From CAMPJM01 sp964440915 (GTDB lineage Bacteria; Bacteroidota; Bacteroidia; Cytophagales; Cyclobacteriaceae), in contig CAYTTV010000021.1 of NCBI GenBank assembly GCA_964440915.1, positions 1-56,099 of the forward strand: a DNA stretch of 56,099 nucleotides, read 5' to 3'. The notes under the pieces were generated by a model. The model ran no database searches. It saw nothing but the letters and a program-made list of their open reading frames with translations, and was not told the DNA's origin. The translations under genes were made by a program, and so were the position numbers. How positions within the stretch are numbered: the first letter of the stretch is position 1; each line of letters opens with the position of its first letter. Below are positions 44,614 through 52,984 of this stretch, one piece after another.

Positions 44614-46689
44614 CTAATTATAATGAGGCAGGAAAGAATACTCTCGGCTATACTCTAGCATTTGCTCAACAAAATCATCGGGATATTCTACTTTGACATC
44701 AGTGATTACACCATCTGTCATCACAGGCACTAATTTTGGCTGAATAAATCCGGAATAAGGGGTCGACTGCATATTTTCATACCTTGCCTTTACTTCCCTT
44801 AGAATATCCTGATCAACTTTTACACCATATGTCTCGATCAAAGCCCTTCCAGCATCATAGTCGCCCTCAGACTTAATCCGCTGCATTTCCCTTAACAACT
44901 GTCCAAAAAGCGCTCTTAATTTATCATAATCATTGATTACAAAATAAGTCTTGCCATCTTCTACTTTTTTCTCGATCACGTTTTCTGCCTGCCCTTTCTC
45001 ATATGCCCATGAAGCCACCATCTGACGGTTGCGCATATGTGCTTGCTCGATATTGTCACCTTCATTTAACCTTCTCAACTGCAGCATTAAGCCATTGCGG
45101 ATATAGCCATCATATTCAGCTTTGGCCACTTCTATTGAAGGCATAACGCCTATTTCCAACATTTTAGGATCCATAATAAAATAAAGCGCTACCAGATCTG
45201 CACGGGCTTCTTCTAGTGGTGATGCATAGTTCTTCAACGTTTCGGTAGGGTTTTTCACACCTTCGCTAAGCTGTCCCGATGCATGCCCTATTACCTCATG
45301 CAAAGCAGTATGTAATTTCCCTGCCAATATCCCATGCTCTCTTGCCCTAGCTTTTTCCTCATCGGAGTAGGCAAACTCCTCCGTAGCTCCCCCGCTTGAG
45401 GCTTTGGAATACGCATCTATGATATTACCCAAAGACACAGACTTAGATCCATGTGCCTTTCGGATCCAGGCAGAGTTTGGGAGATTGATACCAATGGGCG
45501 TAGAGGGGGCAGCATCGCCTGCTTCTGCAGCCACTGTTACCACTTTATACGAAATGCCCGTTACCGCTTTCTTTTTATACTCATCCATTATAGGAGAGTT
45601 TTCTTCAAACCATTGCGCATTATGGGCAAGCACTGCCATCCTTTCGCTGGCTTCCTGATCCCTTACCGAAACAACAGATTCGTATGCTCCTTTATAACCC
45701 ATCGCATCTCCATACACCTCAATAAAGCCATTGATCAAATCAACAACGGAAGCGGTATCGGCCACCCAGGCAACATTATAAGTATCAAAATCTTTTAAAT
45801 CACCCGACCTATAGTATTGGATAAGCTTATCAAAAGCAGCCTTTTGCTTATCATTTTCTGCTACAGAGGAGGCCTTCTCCAGCCAATGCACCATTTTTTC
45901 AATGGCATCAGAATACATGCCTCCTACTTTATACACCTTTTCTACCAATCTTCCATTTTCCTTCACCAGTTTAGAATTCAATCCATAAGATACAGGCCTA
46001 TCACCCGCACCTTTCATCATGTTGGCATAAAACCTTTCGACCTCTTGCTCTGTCACACCTTCGTAGAAGTTATTGGCAGACTCTGCCACCATATCCGCAT
46101 CTTCATCTTGGTTTACTCTTTTGGCATCGATCGTCATATCAAATATGATGGGCGTAAGCTTTTGCAATAAAGCTTGCTTGGTTTCTCCTTCCACAAGCGG
46201 CAGCTCATTCTCTGGTATGCTGTTAAACAACTCGGCAAAGTAAGCGGAAGAATAGCCCGGTGCTATCTTCTGTGTAGAATAGTGATGATGAATTCCATTT
46301 GAAAACCAGACCCGCTTCACGTAAGTCATAAATTCCTCGTACGCACCCGTAGTTTTATCTCCTGAATAGTTGTTGACAATGGCTTCTAGGGTTCGCCTGA
46401 TCACCAAATTATGCTTATAATTTTGGTCATATATAATGTCTCTTCCCGATAGACCTGCTTGATACAGATAGTAAACCAGCTCCTTTTGTTTAGGCGTTAA
46501 GTCTTCAAAACCTGGAATCTCGTACCTTAATATCTGAACATCAGCAAACTGATCTACTTTTACCTCAAAATTATTTTCGCTTCTTTCCATTTCTGCTGTT
46601 TTCCCTTCGTTTCCTGTATCAGCGCCACAGGAAGACAACATGCAGGCTAGTATTAAAGAATAAAAAAATGCAATTTTTCCTTGTTTCAT
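44614..46689 (-). CDS. M49 (dipeptidyl peptidase III)-family zinc peptidase, lipoprotein
   Basis: 691 residues with a lipoprotein signal MKQGKIAFFYSLILACMLSSC (lipobox Cys21). The zinc motif of M49 is HEVIGH (H-E-x-x-G-H, within LHTALHEVIGHASGQL). The second metal Glu lies in LEEARADLVALYF, which varies from the more common EECRAE. The family removes dipeptides from the N-terminus of short peptides. An envelope lipoprotein form fits peptide scavenging by this lineage. The gene has the usual length for the bacterial group. It precedes the OmpA-family gene by 53 bp, including the hairpin, and may be co-transcribed with it. Confidence 0.92.
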   Translation of the reverse strand: MKQGKIAFFYSLILACMLSSCGADTGNEGKTAEMERSENNFEVKVDQFADVQILRYEIPGFEDLTPKQKELVYYLYQAGLSGRDIIYDQNYKHNLVIRRTLEAIVNNYSGDKTTGAYEEFMTYVKRVWFSNGIHHHYSTQKIAPGYSSAYFAELFNSIPENELPLVEGETKQALLQKLTPIIFDMTIDAKRVNQDEDADMVAESANNFYEGVTEQEVERFYANMMKGAGDRPVSYGLNSKLVKENGRLVEKVYKVGGMYSDAIEKMVHWLEKASSVAENDKQKAAFDKLIQYYRSGDLKDFDTYNVAWVADTASVVDLINGFIEVYGDAMGYKGAYESVVSVRDQEASERMAVLAHNAQWFEENSPIMDEYKKKAVTGISYKVVTVAAEAGDAAPSTPIGINLPNSAWIRKAHGSKSVSLGNIIDAYSKASSGGATEEFAYSDEEKARAREHGILAGKLHTALHEVIGHASGQLSEGVKNPTETLKNYASPLEEARADLVALYFIMDPKMLEIGVMPSIEVAKAEYDGYIRNGLMLQLRRLNEGDNIEQAHMRNRQMVASWAYEKGQAENVIEKKVEDGKTYFVINDYDKLRALFGQLLREMQRIKSEGDYDAGRALIETYGVKVDQDILREVKARYENMQSTPYSGFIQPKLVPVMTDGVITDVKVEYPDDFVEQMLEYSREYSFLPHYN

Positions 46690-46815
46690 GAGTTCATCAT
46701 TAATGAATTGTACAATAATTAAGTACAGCTAAAGTAAGCGTTTCTATGGAAATATAATAATCTGATCTACCATTTAAGCTATGTCGAAATTTCAATCGAA
46801 TAGCTGTATATTTAA

Positions 46816-46823
46816 TATCTTTG
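46816..46823 (+). promoter_or_regulatory. Likely -7 element of the small secreted protein gene
   Basis: TATCTTTG (TAnnTTTG) on the plus strand, 50 bp before the ATG at 46874. No clear TTG at -33. Confidence 0.4.
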
Positions 46824-46873
46824 TAAAGAGCACAATACTTACTTATACTAAACTTTAAACATACAACGCACTC

Positions 46874-47233
46874 ATGAAGAAATCTATGCTTATAACACTC
46901 GCTTTTTTATCTTTTTTCAGTATGTCTTTTATTGCTGCTGAGGATCAGCTTCTTTCTACTTCATTAAGGATTACTATTCTCAATGAGCTAGGCAACATAG
47001 AAGAAGGTGCCACTGTGGTCTTGTACAAAACTGAAGAAGATTATGAAGAAAGTGCCAATGCCGTTGCTACGGAAGTAACTGATAAAAAGGGAAGGGTTAA
47101 TTTCAAAAACCTTGAGCCAATCATATATTATGTACACGCAGAAAATGGCGAACGCAACAATTACGGTGCAGGCATACAAACAACTCCCCTCACAGAAGGT
47201 AAGATGAACAGAGTCAACATTGTAATCGAGTAA
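46874..47233 (+). CDS. Small secreted beta-sandwich protein (prealbumin/SpaA or CarboxypepD_reg-like)
   Basis: 119 residues. A signal peptide (MKKSMLITLAFLSFFSMSFI, cleavage near IAAED) is followed by one domain of about 90 residues with the pattern LRITILNELGNIEEGATVVL, TEVTDKKGRVNFKNLEPIIY and a final strand MNRVNIVIE. This is the fold of carboxypeptidase regulatory-like and SpaA-type domains, found here as a free-standing protein. Function unknown; export is likely. It is 80 bp before dnaE with no visible terminator, so it may share a transcript with it. Confidence 0.8.
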   Translation: MKKSMLITLAFLSFFSMSFIAAEDQLLSTSLRITILNELGNIEEGATVVLYKTEEDYEESANAVATEVTDKKGRVNFKNLEPIIYYVHAENGERNNYGAGIQTTPLTEGKMNRVNIVIE

Positions 47234-47313
47234 GGTGCCTCAATTTTTATTGTCAGATTTTCGTTTGCTTCGATTTATTGTTCTCTTTAATCCTTATTAA
47301 CCGATAGTTCTCA

Positions 47314-50300
47314 ATGCCTACATTTAGCCACTTACATTGCCATACTCAGTATTCTCTTTTGGACGGTGCGGCCAACATTGCTTCCATGATGAAAAAAGCC
47401 CAAGAAGATGGTATGCCAGCGGTAGCACTCACCGATCATGGCAACATGTTCGGGGCCTTTAAATTTGTGGCGGAAGCGAGCAGGTTCAATGTAAAGCCCA
47501 TCGTGGGATGCGAGTTCTATATGGTAGCAGACCGCCACAAAAAGCAATTCAGCAAAGAAGATAAGGACAATCGCCACCATCAGTTGTTTCTAGCCAAAGA
47601 CGAGCAAGGGTATAAAAACCTATCCAAGCTCTGTTCGCTGGGGTATATTGAAGGAATGTATAGCAAATGGCCCCGGATCGACAAAGAACTGGTATTAAAA
47701 TACCATGAGGGGCTCATTGCTACTACATGCTGCATAGGCGCCGAAGTACCACAGGCTATTTTAAACGAGGGAGAGGAAAAAGCCGAGGAACTTTTCAAAT
47801 GGTGGTTAGACCTGTTTGGTGAAGACTACTATATCGAATTACAGCGTCACGATATGAAGGAGCAAGACAAGGTAAATGCTGTGCTCCTGAAATTTGCCAA
47901 AAAATATAATGTCAAAATCATTGCTTCTAATGACTCTCATTATGTAGACCAAGAAGATTACAATGCACATGATATCTTGTTGTGCGTCAATACTGGAGAG
48001 AATAAAAGCAAGCCCGTTTGGAAAGGGGAAGGATTTGGCGGTAAGGACTACCGTTTTGGTTTCCCCAATGATCAGTTTTATTTCAAGACCCAAAAAGAAA
48101 TGGCAGCGCTTTTCCATGACCTGCCCCAAGCGCTAGACAATACCAACGAGATTGTTGACAAAATCAACACGCCACAGCTCAAGCGTGACATTTTACTACC
48201 CAATTTCCCTTTACCTTCAACTTTTGCTGACGCTGACGCTTATCTCCGGCACCTGACCTATGAAGGGGCAAGGAAAAGGTATAAAGAGCTGACGCCAGAA
48301 ATTGAAGAGCGGCTCAATCATGAGCTGACTATTATCAAAACGATGGGTTTTGCAGGCTACTTCCTCATCACTGCCGACCTTATCAATGCAGGCAAAAACC
48401 TTGGGGTAATGATAGGGCCTGGCCGTGGCTCTGCAGCAGGTTCAGTAGTGGCTTACTGTACAGGTATTACCAATATCGACCCCATCAAGTATAACCTGCT
48501 TTTCGAGCGTTTCCTTAATCCTGAGCGTATATCCATGCCCGATATCGATACGGATTTTGATGATGAAGGACGACAGCGTGTGATTGACTATGTCGTAGAT
48601 AAATATGGTTATAATAAAGTAGCGCAAATTATCACCTATGGTACCATGGCTGCCAAGATGGCCATTAAAGATGTTTCCCGTGTACTGGAATTGCCTTTGG
48701 CAGAAGCAAATATCCTGGCCAAACTGGTGCCTGAAAGACCAGGCATCTCCCTGAGCAAGGCTTTTCAGGAGGTAAAGGAGCTCAATGATATCCGCAAGGG
48801 CAACGACTTGCGAGCAGAGGTCCTCCGAATGGCCGAGAAGTTGGAAGGGTCGGTAAGGGGTTCTGGCATACATGCTGCTGGGGTCATTATTGCTCCTGAC
48901 GACCTTACTAATTATATTCCGGTATCTACATCAAAAGACTCCAACCTACTCATCACCCAATTTGACGGAAAAGTGGTCGAAGATGCCGGCATGTTAAAGA
49001 TGGACTTTCTTGGCCTGAAAACGCTCACCATCATAAAAGATGCCATGGCGATGATCAAGAAAAACCACGGTGTGCAAATCGATATTGATGAAATCTCATT
49101 AGAAGATGAAAAAACCTTTGCCCTGTACCAAAAGGGAGAAACAGTAGGTACTTTCCAGTTTGAGTCTCCAGGGATGCGGAAATACTTGCAGCAATTGAAA
49201 CCTACCAACATAGAAGACCTGATCGCCATGAACGCCCTCTATCGACCAGGACCAATGGAGTTCATTCCAAACTTTATCAAGCGGAAACATGGACAAGAAG
49301 AAGTTAATTACCCTCACGAACTTCTAGAGCCCATCCTTTCCAACACATACGGCATCATGATCTACCAAGAGCAGATCATGCAAGCTGCGCAAATCATGGC
49401 AGGCTACTCACTTGGACAAGCAGATCTGCTGCGAAGGGCCATGGGTAAAAAGAAGCTGGATGAAATGGCCAAGCAGCGTGAGATATTCGTGAAGGGTGCA
49501 AAAGAAAAACATGGTATAGATAAGAGAAAGGCAGAGGATGTTTTTGCTGTGATGGAAAAATTTGCCGCTTACGGTTTCAACCGCTCTCACTCGGCTGCAT
49601 ATTCTGTAGTGGCATACCAAACAGCTTACCTCAAAGCGCACTACCCTGCCGAATACATGGCCTCTGTGCTCACACACAACAAGAACAACATTGACAAGGT
49701 GACTTTCTTCATGGATGAATGTAAAAAGCAGGATATAAAAGTGCTTGGTCCTGACATCAATGAAAGTAATTTGTTTTTTGATGTGAACAAAGAACAGCAG
49801 ATCCGTTTTGGAATGGGTGCCATAAAGGGGACAGGAGAAGCAGCAGTTGAAGCCATTATCAAAGAAAGGGACAAAAATGGGCCGTTCAAAAACATCTTTG
49901 AATTTGCCGAACGGATTGACCTCCGAAGTGTAAACAAGAGAACTTTCGAGAGCCTCGCCATGGCTGGTGGTTTTGACTGCTTTGAAGGATTGCATAGGAG
50001 GCAGTATCTCTATGCGCCTGACAATGAAAACAACCTTATAGAGAAAGCCATTAAGTATGGCAATATGCACCAAACGGAAAAGAACAACGCCCAACAATCA
50101 CTATTTGGAGGCAGTAGCGGTGTGGAGATCCCCTTGCCAAAAGTAGAAGAATGTGAACCCTATAGTGAAATAGAAAAATTAAAGATAGAGAAGGATGTTG
50201 TTGGATTCTATATTTCAGGACACCCTTTGGATCAGTTTAAACTTGAGATAGAAAACTTCTGCACCTGTACAGTAGACAAAATAGAAAACTATAAAGGGCA

Positions 50301-50808
50301 AGAGATCTCAGTAGGGGGCATTGTGACCAAAGCCATGGAACGGTATGGAAAAAACGGGAACCCATTCGGCATATTTGCCATAGAAGACTATGCCGACTCC
50401 CTAGAAATGATCATGTTTGGCGAAGAGTACCTTAAAAACAGACATTTATTGGCCATAGGCAATTTTCTCTACATTAGCGGAAAAGTAGAGGAGCGAAGAG
50501 GGCAGGCCGGCGTGTGGCAGCTTATGCCGAAGCGGATTCAGCTATTGCAGGAAATCCGTGATAAAATGGCCAAGTCGTTGGTACTGAAACTGCCAGCAAA
50601 TAATGTAGATGCTGCTTTTATGGAAAGCATAGAACAAATGCTGCAAGACCACCCTGGCCAATGCAACCTTGAATTTCAACTGTATGACCATGAGGAGAAA
50701 ATATCGGTAAGCTTACGCTCTAAGAAGTACCGTATCAATCCTGAAAATACTTTGATTGACAAAATAGAAAGCTTATCCGCAGAAGTTAAGTATCAGGTAC
50801 TAGGATAA
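47314..50808 (+). CDS. dnaE: DNA polymerase III alpha subunit
   Basis: 1164 residues. The N-terminal PHP domain begins FSHLHCHTQYSLLDGAAN. The palm domain has the catalytic aspartates in PDIDTDFDDEGR (about 408-419) after GPGRGSAAGSVVAY. Thumb and fingers carry VRGSGIHAAGV, GTFQFESPGM, ALYRPGPMEFIP and AAYGFNRSHSAAYS. An OB-fold (about 1000-1080, ISVGGIVTKAMERYGKNG) lies near the C-terminus. It is the replicative polymerase. The length and domain order are those of DnaE1. No PolC is present in the window. Confidence 0.98.
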   Translation: MPTFSHLHCHTQYSLLDGAANIASMMKKAQEDGMPAVALTDHGNMFGAFKFVAEASRFNVKPIVGCEFYMVADRHKKQFSKEDKDNRHHQLFLAKDEQGYKNLSKLCSLGYIEGMYSKWPRIDKELVLKYHEGLIATTCCIGAEVPQAILNEGEEKAEELFKWWLDLFGEDYYIELQRHDMKEQDKVNAVLLKFAKKYNVKIIASNDSHYVDQEDYNAHDILLCVNTGENKSKPVWKGEGFGGKDYRFGFPNDQFYFKTQKEMAALFHDLPQALDNTNEIVDKINTPQLKRDILLPNFPLPSTFADADAYLRHLTYEGARKRYKELTPEIEERLNHELTIIKTMGFAGYFLITADLINAGKNLGVMIGPGRGSAAGSVVAYCTGITNIDPIKYNLLFERFLNPERISMPDIDTDFDDEGRQRVIDYVVDKYGYNKVAQIITYGTMAAKMAIKDVSRVLELPLAEANILAKLVPERPGISLSKAFQEVKELNDIRKGNDLRAEVLRMAEKLEGSVRGSGIHAAGVIIAPDDLTNYIPVSTSKDSNLLITQFDGKVVEDAGMLKMDFLGLKTLTIIKDAMAMIKKNHGVQIDIDEISLEDEKTFALYQKGETVGTFQFESPGMRKYLQQLKPTNIEDLIAMNALYRPGPMEFIPNFIKRKHGQEEVNYPHELLEPILSNTYGIMIYQEQIMQAAQIMAGYSLGQADLLRRAMGKKKLDEMAKQREIFVKGAKEKHGIDKRKAEDVFAVMEKFAAYGFNRSHSAAYSVVAYQTAYLKAHYPAEYMASVLTHNKNNIDKVTFFMDECKKQDIKVLGPDINESNLFFDVNKEQQIRFGMGAIKGTGEAAVEAIIKERDKNGPFKNIFEFAERIDLRSVNKRTFESLAMAGGFDCFEGLHRRQYLYAPDNENNLIEKAIKYGNMHQTEKNNAQQSLFGGSSGVEIPLPKVEECEPYSEIEKLKIEKDVVGFYISGHPLDQFKLEIENFCTCTVDKIENYKGQEISVGGIVTKAMERYGKNGNPFGIFAIEDYADSLEMIMFGEEYLKNRHLLAIGNFLYISGKVEERRGQAGVWQLMPKRIQLLQEIRDKMAKSLVLKLPANNVDAAFMESIEQMLQDHPGQCNLEFQLYDHEEKISVSLRSKKYRINPENTLIDKIESLSAEVKYQVLG

Positions 50809-50889
50809 ACCATATTTTAAAATAAAATAAGTCTTTTTAATTTTTTTTGATATTCATGGCACATAAGTTTTAAGAGGAACTTTTTATAT

Positions 50890-50897
50890 TACATTTG
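50890..50897 (+). promoter_or_regulatory. Likely -7 element of trxA
   Basis: TACATTTG (TAnnTTTG), 39 bp before the trxA ATG. The region upstream is T-rich and has no clear TTG at the expected distance. Confidence 0.5.
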
Positions 50898-50936
50898 CGT
50901 ATTGATGTTTTACTTATCATTCTAAAAAATAAAATA

Positions 50937-51257
50937 ATGAGCAAAGCGATTGAAATTACAGATGACAACTTTGAGGAAATCATCGCCACGGACAAACCAG
51001 TGTTGGTAGATTTTTGGGCTGAATGGTGCGGACCTTGTAAAATGATCGGGCCCATCGTGGAGGAGTTGGCAGGTGATTATGACGGTAAAGCTGTTGTAGG
51101 TAAAATCGATGTTGATTCTAACCCTAATCTTTCTGCCAAATACGGCATTAGAAGTATTCCTACGCTATTGGTCTTCAAAAATGGCGAAATCGTAGACAAG
51201 CAAGTTGGCGCTGTTCAAAAAAATATACTAGCGCAAAAGCTAGATGCACAACTATAA
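50937..51257 (+). CDS. trxA: Thioredoxin
   Basis: 106 residues from the ATG at 50937; the longer TTG-started frame overlaps the -7 element and is rejected. The active site WCGPC is at 30-34, within VLVDFWAEWCGPCKMI, and the cis-Pro is in GIRSIPTLLVF. Canonical length. It keeps cytoplasmic proteins reduced. Its last codons (ILAQKLDAQL) and its terminator reappear as a decayed copy 1.4 kb downstream. Confidence 0.98.
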   Translation: MSKAIEITDDNFEEIIATDKPVLVDFWAEWCGPCKMIGPIVEELAGDYDGKAVVGKIDVDSNPNLSAKYGIRSIPTLLVFKNGEIVDKQVGAVQKNILAQKLDAQL

Positions 51258-51276
51258 TCTTAGATTAGACTAACAC

Positions 51277-51337
51277 AAAAAGCTGTTGAAGATAGTAATT
51301 GGCCGGAAAGCCTCTTCTATCTTCAACAGCTTTTTTT
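51277..51337 (+). terminator. trxA terminator
   Basis: AAAAAGCTGTTGAAGATAG (51277-51295) is perfectly inverted at 51317-51335, giving a 19-bp stem with a 21-nt loop followed by T7. It is very strong and potentially bidirectional. The outer part of the stem (AGCTGTTGAA/TTCAACAGCT) is shared with the hairpin at 52721-52774. Confidence 0.9.
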
Positions 51338-51539
51338 ATCCTGTTTTTTGCCAGATATTTTTCCTTGATGTTAAATGCTCATTAATGTCAAAGCTATCCG
51401 CATGCACAACGTTAAGCCGCAAAAGCTCCATAAATATTAAAAGTCACTCGAATCCTTACATCAACTTTTCCTTAAAAGAAAAAGGAGAAGGTTACTTATT
51501 AAGTTAAAGAAGCATTAACATCAAAATGCTTAATCACAT

Positions 51540-52634
51540 ATGAAAACCAAGTTAAACATATCTCCAAAGACGGCTACGAAGGTGGGGATAAAAAATACCG
51601 TTATTTACTTTGCTGCTGGCCTTGGAGTATTGGCTATACTGTTTGTGGGAGCCTTTTTCTATTTTAATCTCGGAAACACTGAGAAGGCGCAAGCAGCAAC
51701 AGAAATTAAAACTGTGCAGGATGGTAATTGGTCCACTAGGGCAACATGGGACAATACAATGGTAATCAGAGATGGTCTTAAGATCATTGTTAACCATAAG
51801 CTTATAGTAACCTCAAATGAAGTGATGAAAAAGAATGAGGTGCATATAGAAGTTTATGGGACTTTAGATCTTGATAATGGGAAAATTGACATAGGGCCAG
51901 GTTCCACTATTGTCATTCATGAAGGAGCCACTGTTATATCCAACAAGGGCCAAAGTGACCAAATCACTATAAACGGAAAACCTTGGAAAGGTGCTCAAAT
52001 CAATTTTAAAGGACCAATGGTTCTTAATGAATTTGGCGAAACGATTCTTCCCATTGTTCTCGAGCATTTCGATGCTTCATTCACTGTTGATAATACAGTA
52101 CAAGTGGCTTGGGGCACATATTCCGAAAAAAACAACGACTTCTTTACTTTGGAACGTAGTACAGACGGCAAAAACTTTGAAGTGCTAGCGACTATAGATG
52201 GAGCTGGCAACAGCAATAAAAAATTGAGCTATAGTTATGAAGATACCAATCCTGGGGCAGGCATGAATTACTATCGCTTAAAGCAAACAGATTTTAATGG
52301 AGACTTTGAATATTTCAAAATTGTAGGGGTGAACAATAAGTTGGGAGTTGTGGAAGAAAAGCGAGCTAAAGATGCTATTCATATCGGCAAAGTTTGGCCA
52401 AATCCCTTCACGGACCAGATGAACATAAACTTTGAAGTCGAAATGGATGGAGAAGTAGAGGTGATTATCCAAAATGCGATGGGCCAGATAATACACAAAG
52501 ACTTATCTCCTTCCTTTTATGGAGAAAACTCCTATGTCTTTGAGAAAGGCATGCAATTAGAGGCAGGGGTGTACTATGTTACCTTATCGCAAGATGGTAA
52601 AAAATACAAAACACAAAGGGTAGTAAAAATATAA
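51540..52634 (+). CDS. Secreted protein with T9SS type A C-terminal sorting domain
   Basis: 364 residues. An unusually long N-terminal region (about 20 polar residues) precedes a hydrophobic helix (about 22-45) and an AQA-ATE signal-peptidase-like site. The mature N-terminal part (QDGNWSTRATWDN, LKIIVNHKLIVTSNEV, LDLDNGKIDIGPGS) resembles the short beta-helix domain found in many Bacteroidota T9SS cargo proteins. A linker with EHFDASFTVDNTVQVAWGT (fibronectin-like start) follows. The C-terminal 80 residues (VWPNPFTDQMNINF, GQIIHKD, LEAGVYYVTL, KYKTQRVVKI) form the type A sorting signal, which directs export through T9SS. Function of the mature protein is unknown. Confidence 0.88.
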   Translation: MKTKLNISPKTATKVGIKNTVIYFAAGLGVLAILFVGAFFYFNLGNTEKAQAATEIKTVQDGNWSTRATWDNTMVIRDGLKIIVNHKLIVTSNEVMKKNEVHIEVYGTLDLDNGKIDIGPGSTIVIHEGATVISNKGQSDQITINGKPWKGAQINFKGPMVLNEFGETILPIVLEHFDASFTVDNTVQVAWGTYSEKNNDFFTLERSTDGKNFEVLATIDGAGNSNKKLSYSYEDTNPGAGMNYYRLKQTDFNGDFEYFKIVGVNNKLGVVEEKRAKDAIHIGKVWPNPFTDQMNINFEVEMDGEVEVIIQNAMGQIIHKDLSPSFYGENSYVFEKGMQLEAGVYYVTLSQDGKKYKTQRVVKI

Positions 52635-52654
52635 GCAAGCGGCTTTAATTACGC

Positions 52655-52720
52655 AGGAAGGGGAAGCTGTACTAGCACAAAAGCTAGATGTCCTAAATCC
52701 CAGGTTATACTATCAATAAG
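52655..52720 (+). repeat. Degenerate copy of the trxA 3' end
   Basis: Positions 52671-52690 read ACTAGCACAAAAGCTAGATG, differing by one base from the end of trxA (51227-51246, ACTAGCGCAAAAGCTAGATG). The distance from there to the following hairpin (32 nt) is close to that after trxA (35 nt). No start, active site or open frame for a thioredoxin remains. Confidence 0.6.
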
Positions 52721-52780
52721 AAGCTGTTGAAACATAGAAAGTGCCTTGCTGCACCTTCTGCATTTCAACAGCTTTTTTTG
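52721..52780 (+). terminator. Terminator hairpin after the T9SS cargo gene, similar to the trxA terminator
   Basis: AAGCTGTTGAAA (52721-52732) pairs with TTTCAACAGCTT (52763-52774), followed by a T-run. Loop of 30 nt. The stem base is the same decamer as in the trxA terminator, with a different inner stem and loop. Confidence 0.8.
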
Positions 52781-52784
52781 TTTA

Positions 52785-52955
52785 GGCGAAAGTTATAAAT
52801 CTACCGTTACCAAACACGCCAATCGGTTAGGCTTGGATTTCATTTGGCAAGCCCGCTTTTATGACCATATTATACGTGATACGGTTTCATATGAGAACAT
52901 TTCGAATTTTTTCGCCAATAATCCTTTAAATTGGCAAAACGGTAAATTCTATTGA
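52785..52955 (+). pseudogene. 3' fragment of a REP-associated tyrosine transposase (RAYT, Y1_Tnp family)
   Basis: The plus strand encodes about 54 residues of the C-terminal part of a RAYT protein: SYKSTVTKHANRLG, then DFIWQARFYDHIIRD, then SYENISNFFANNPLNW and QNGKFY with its stop at 52955. The HUH and catalytic Tyr parts are missing and there is no proper start, so it is a dead fragment. The WQ-x-R-F/Y-x-D-H-I-I-R signature and NNPLNW ending are typical of the Bacteroidota branch of the family. It begins directly after the hairpin at 52721-52780. Confidence 0.75.
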
Positions 52956-52984
52956 AAGCAGTAAAAAAGTGGCAGACAAACACC

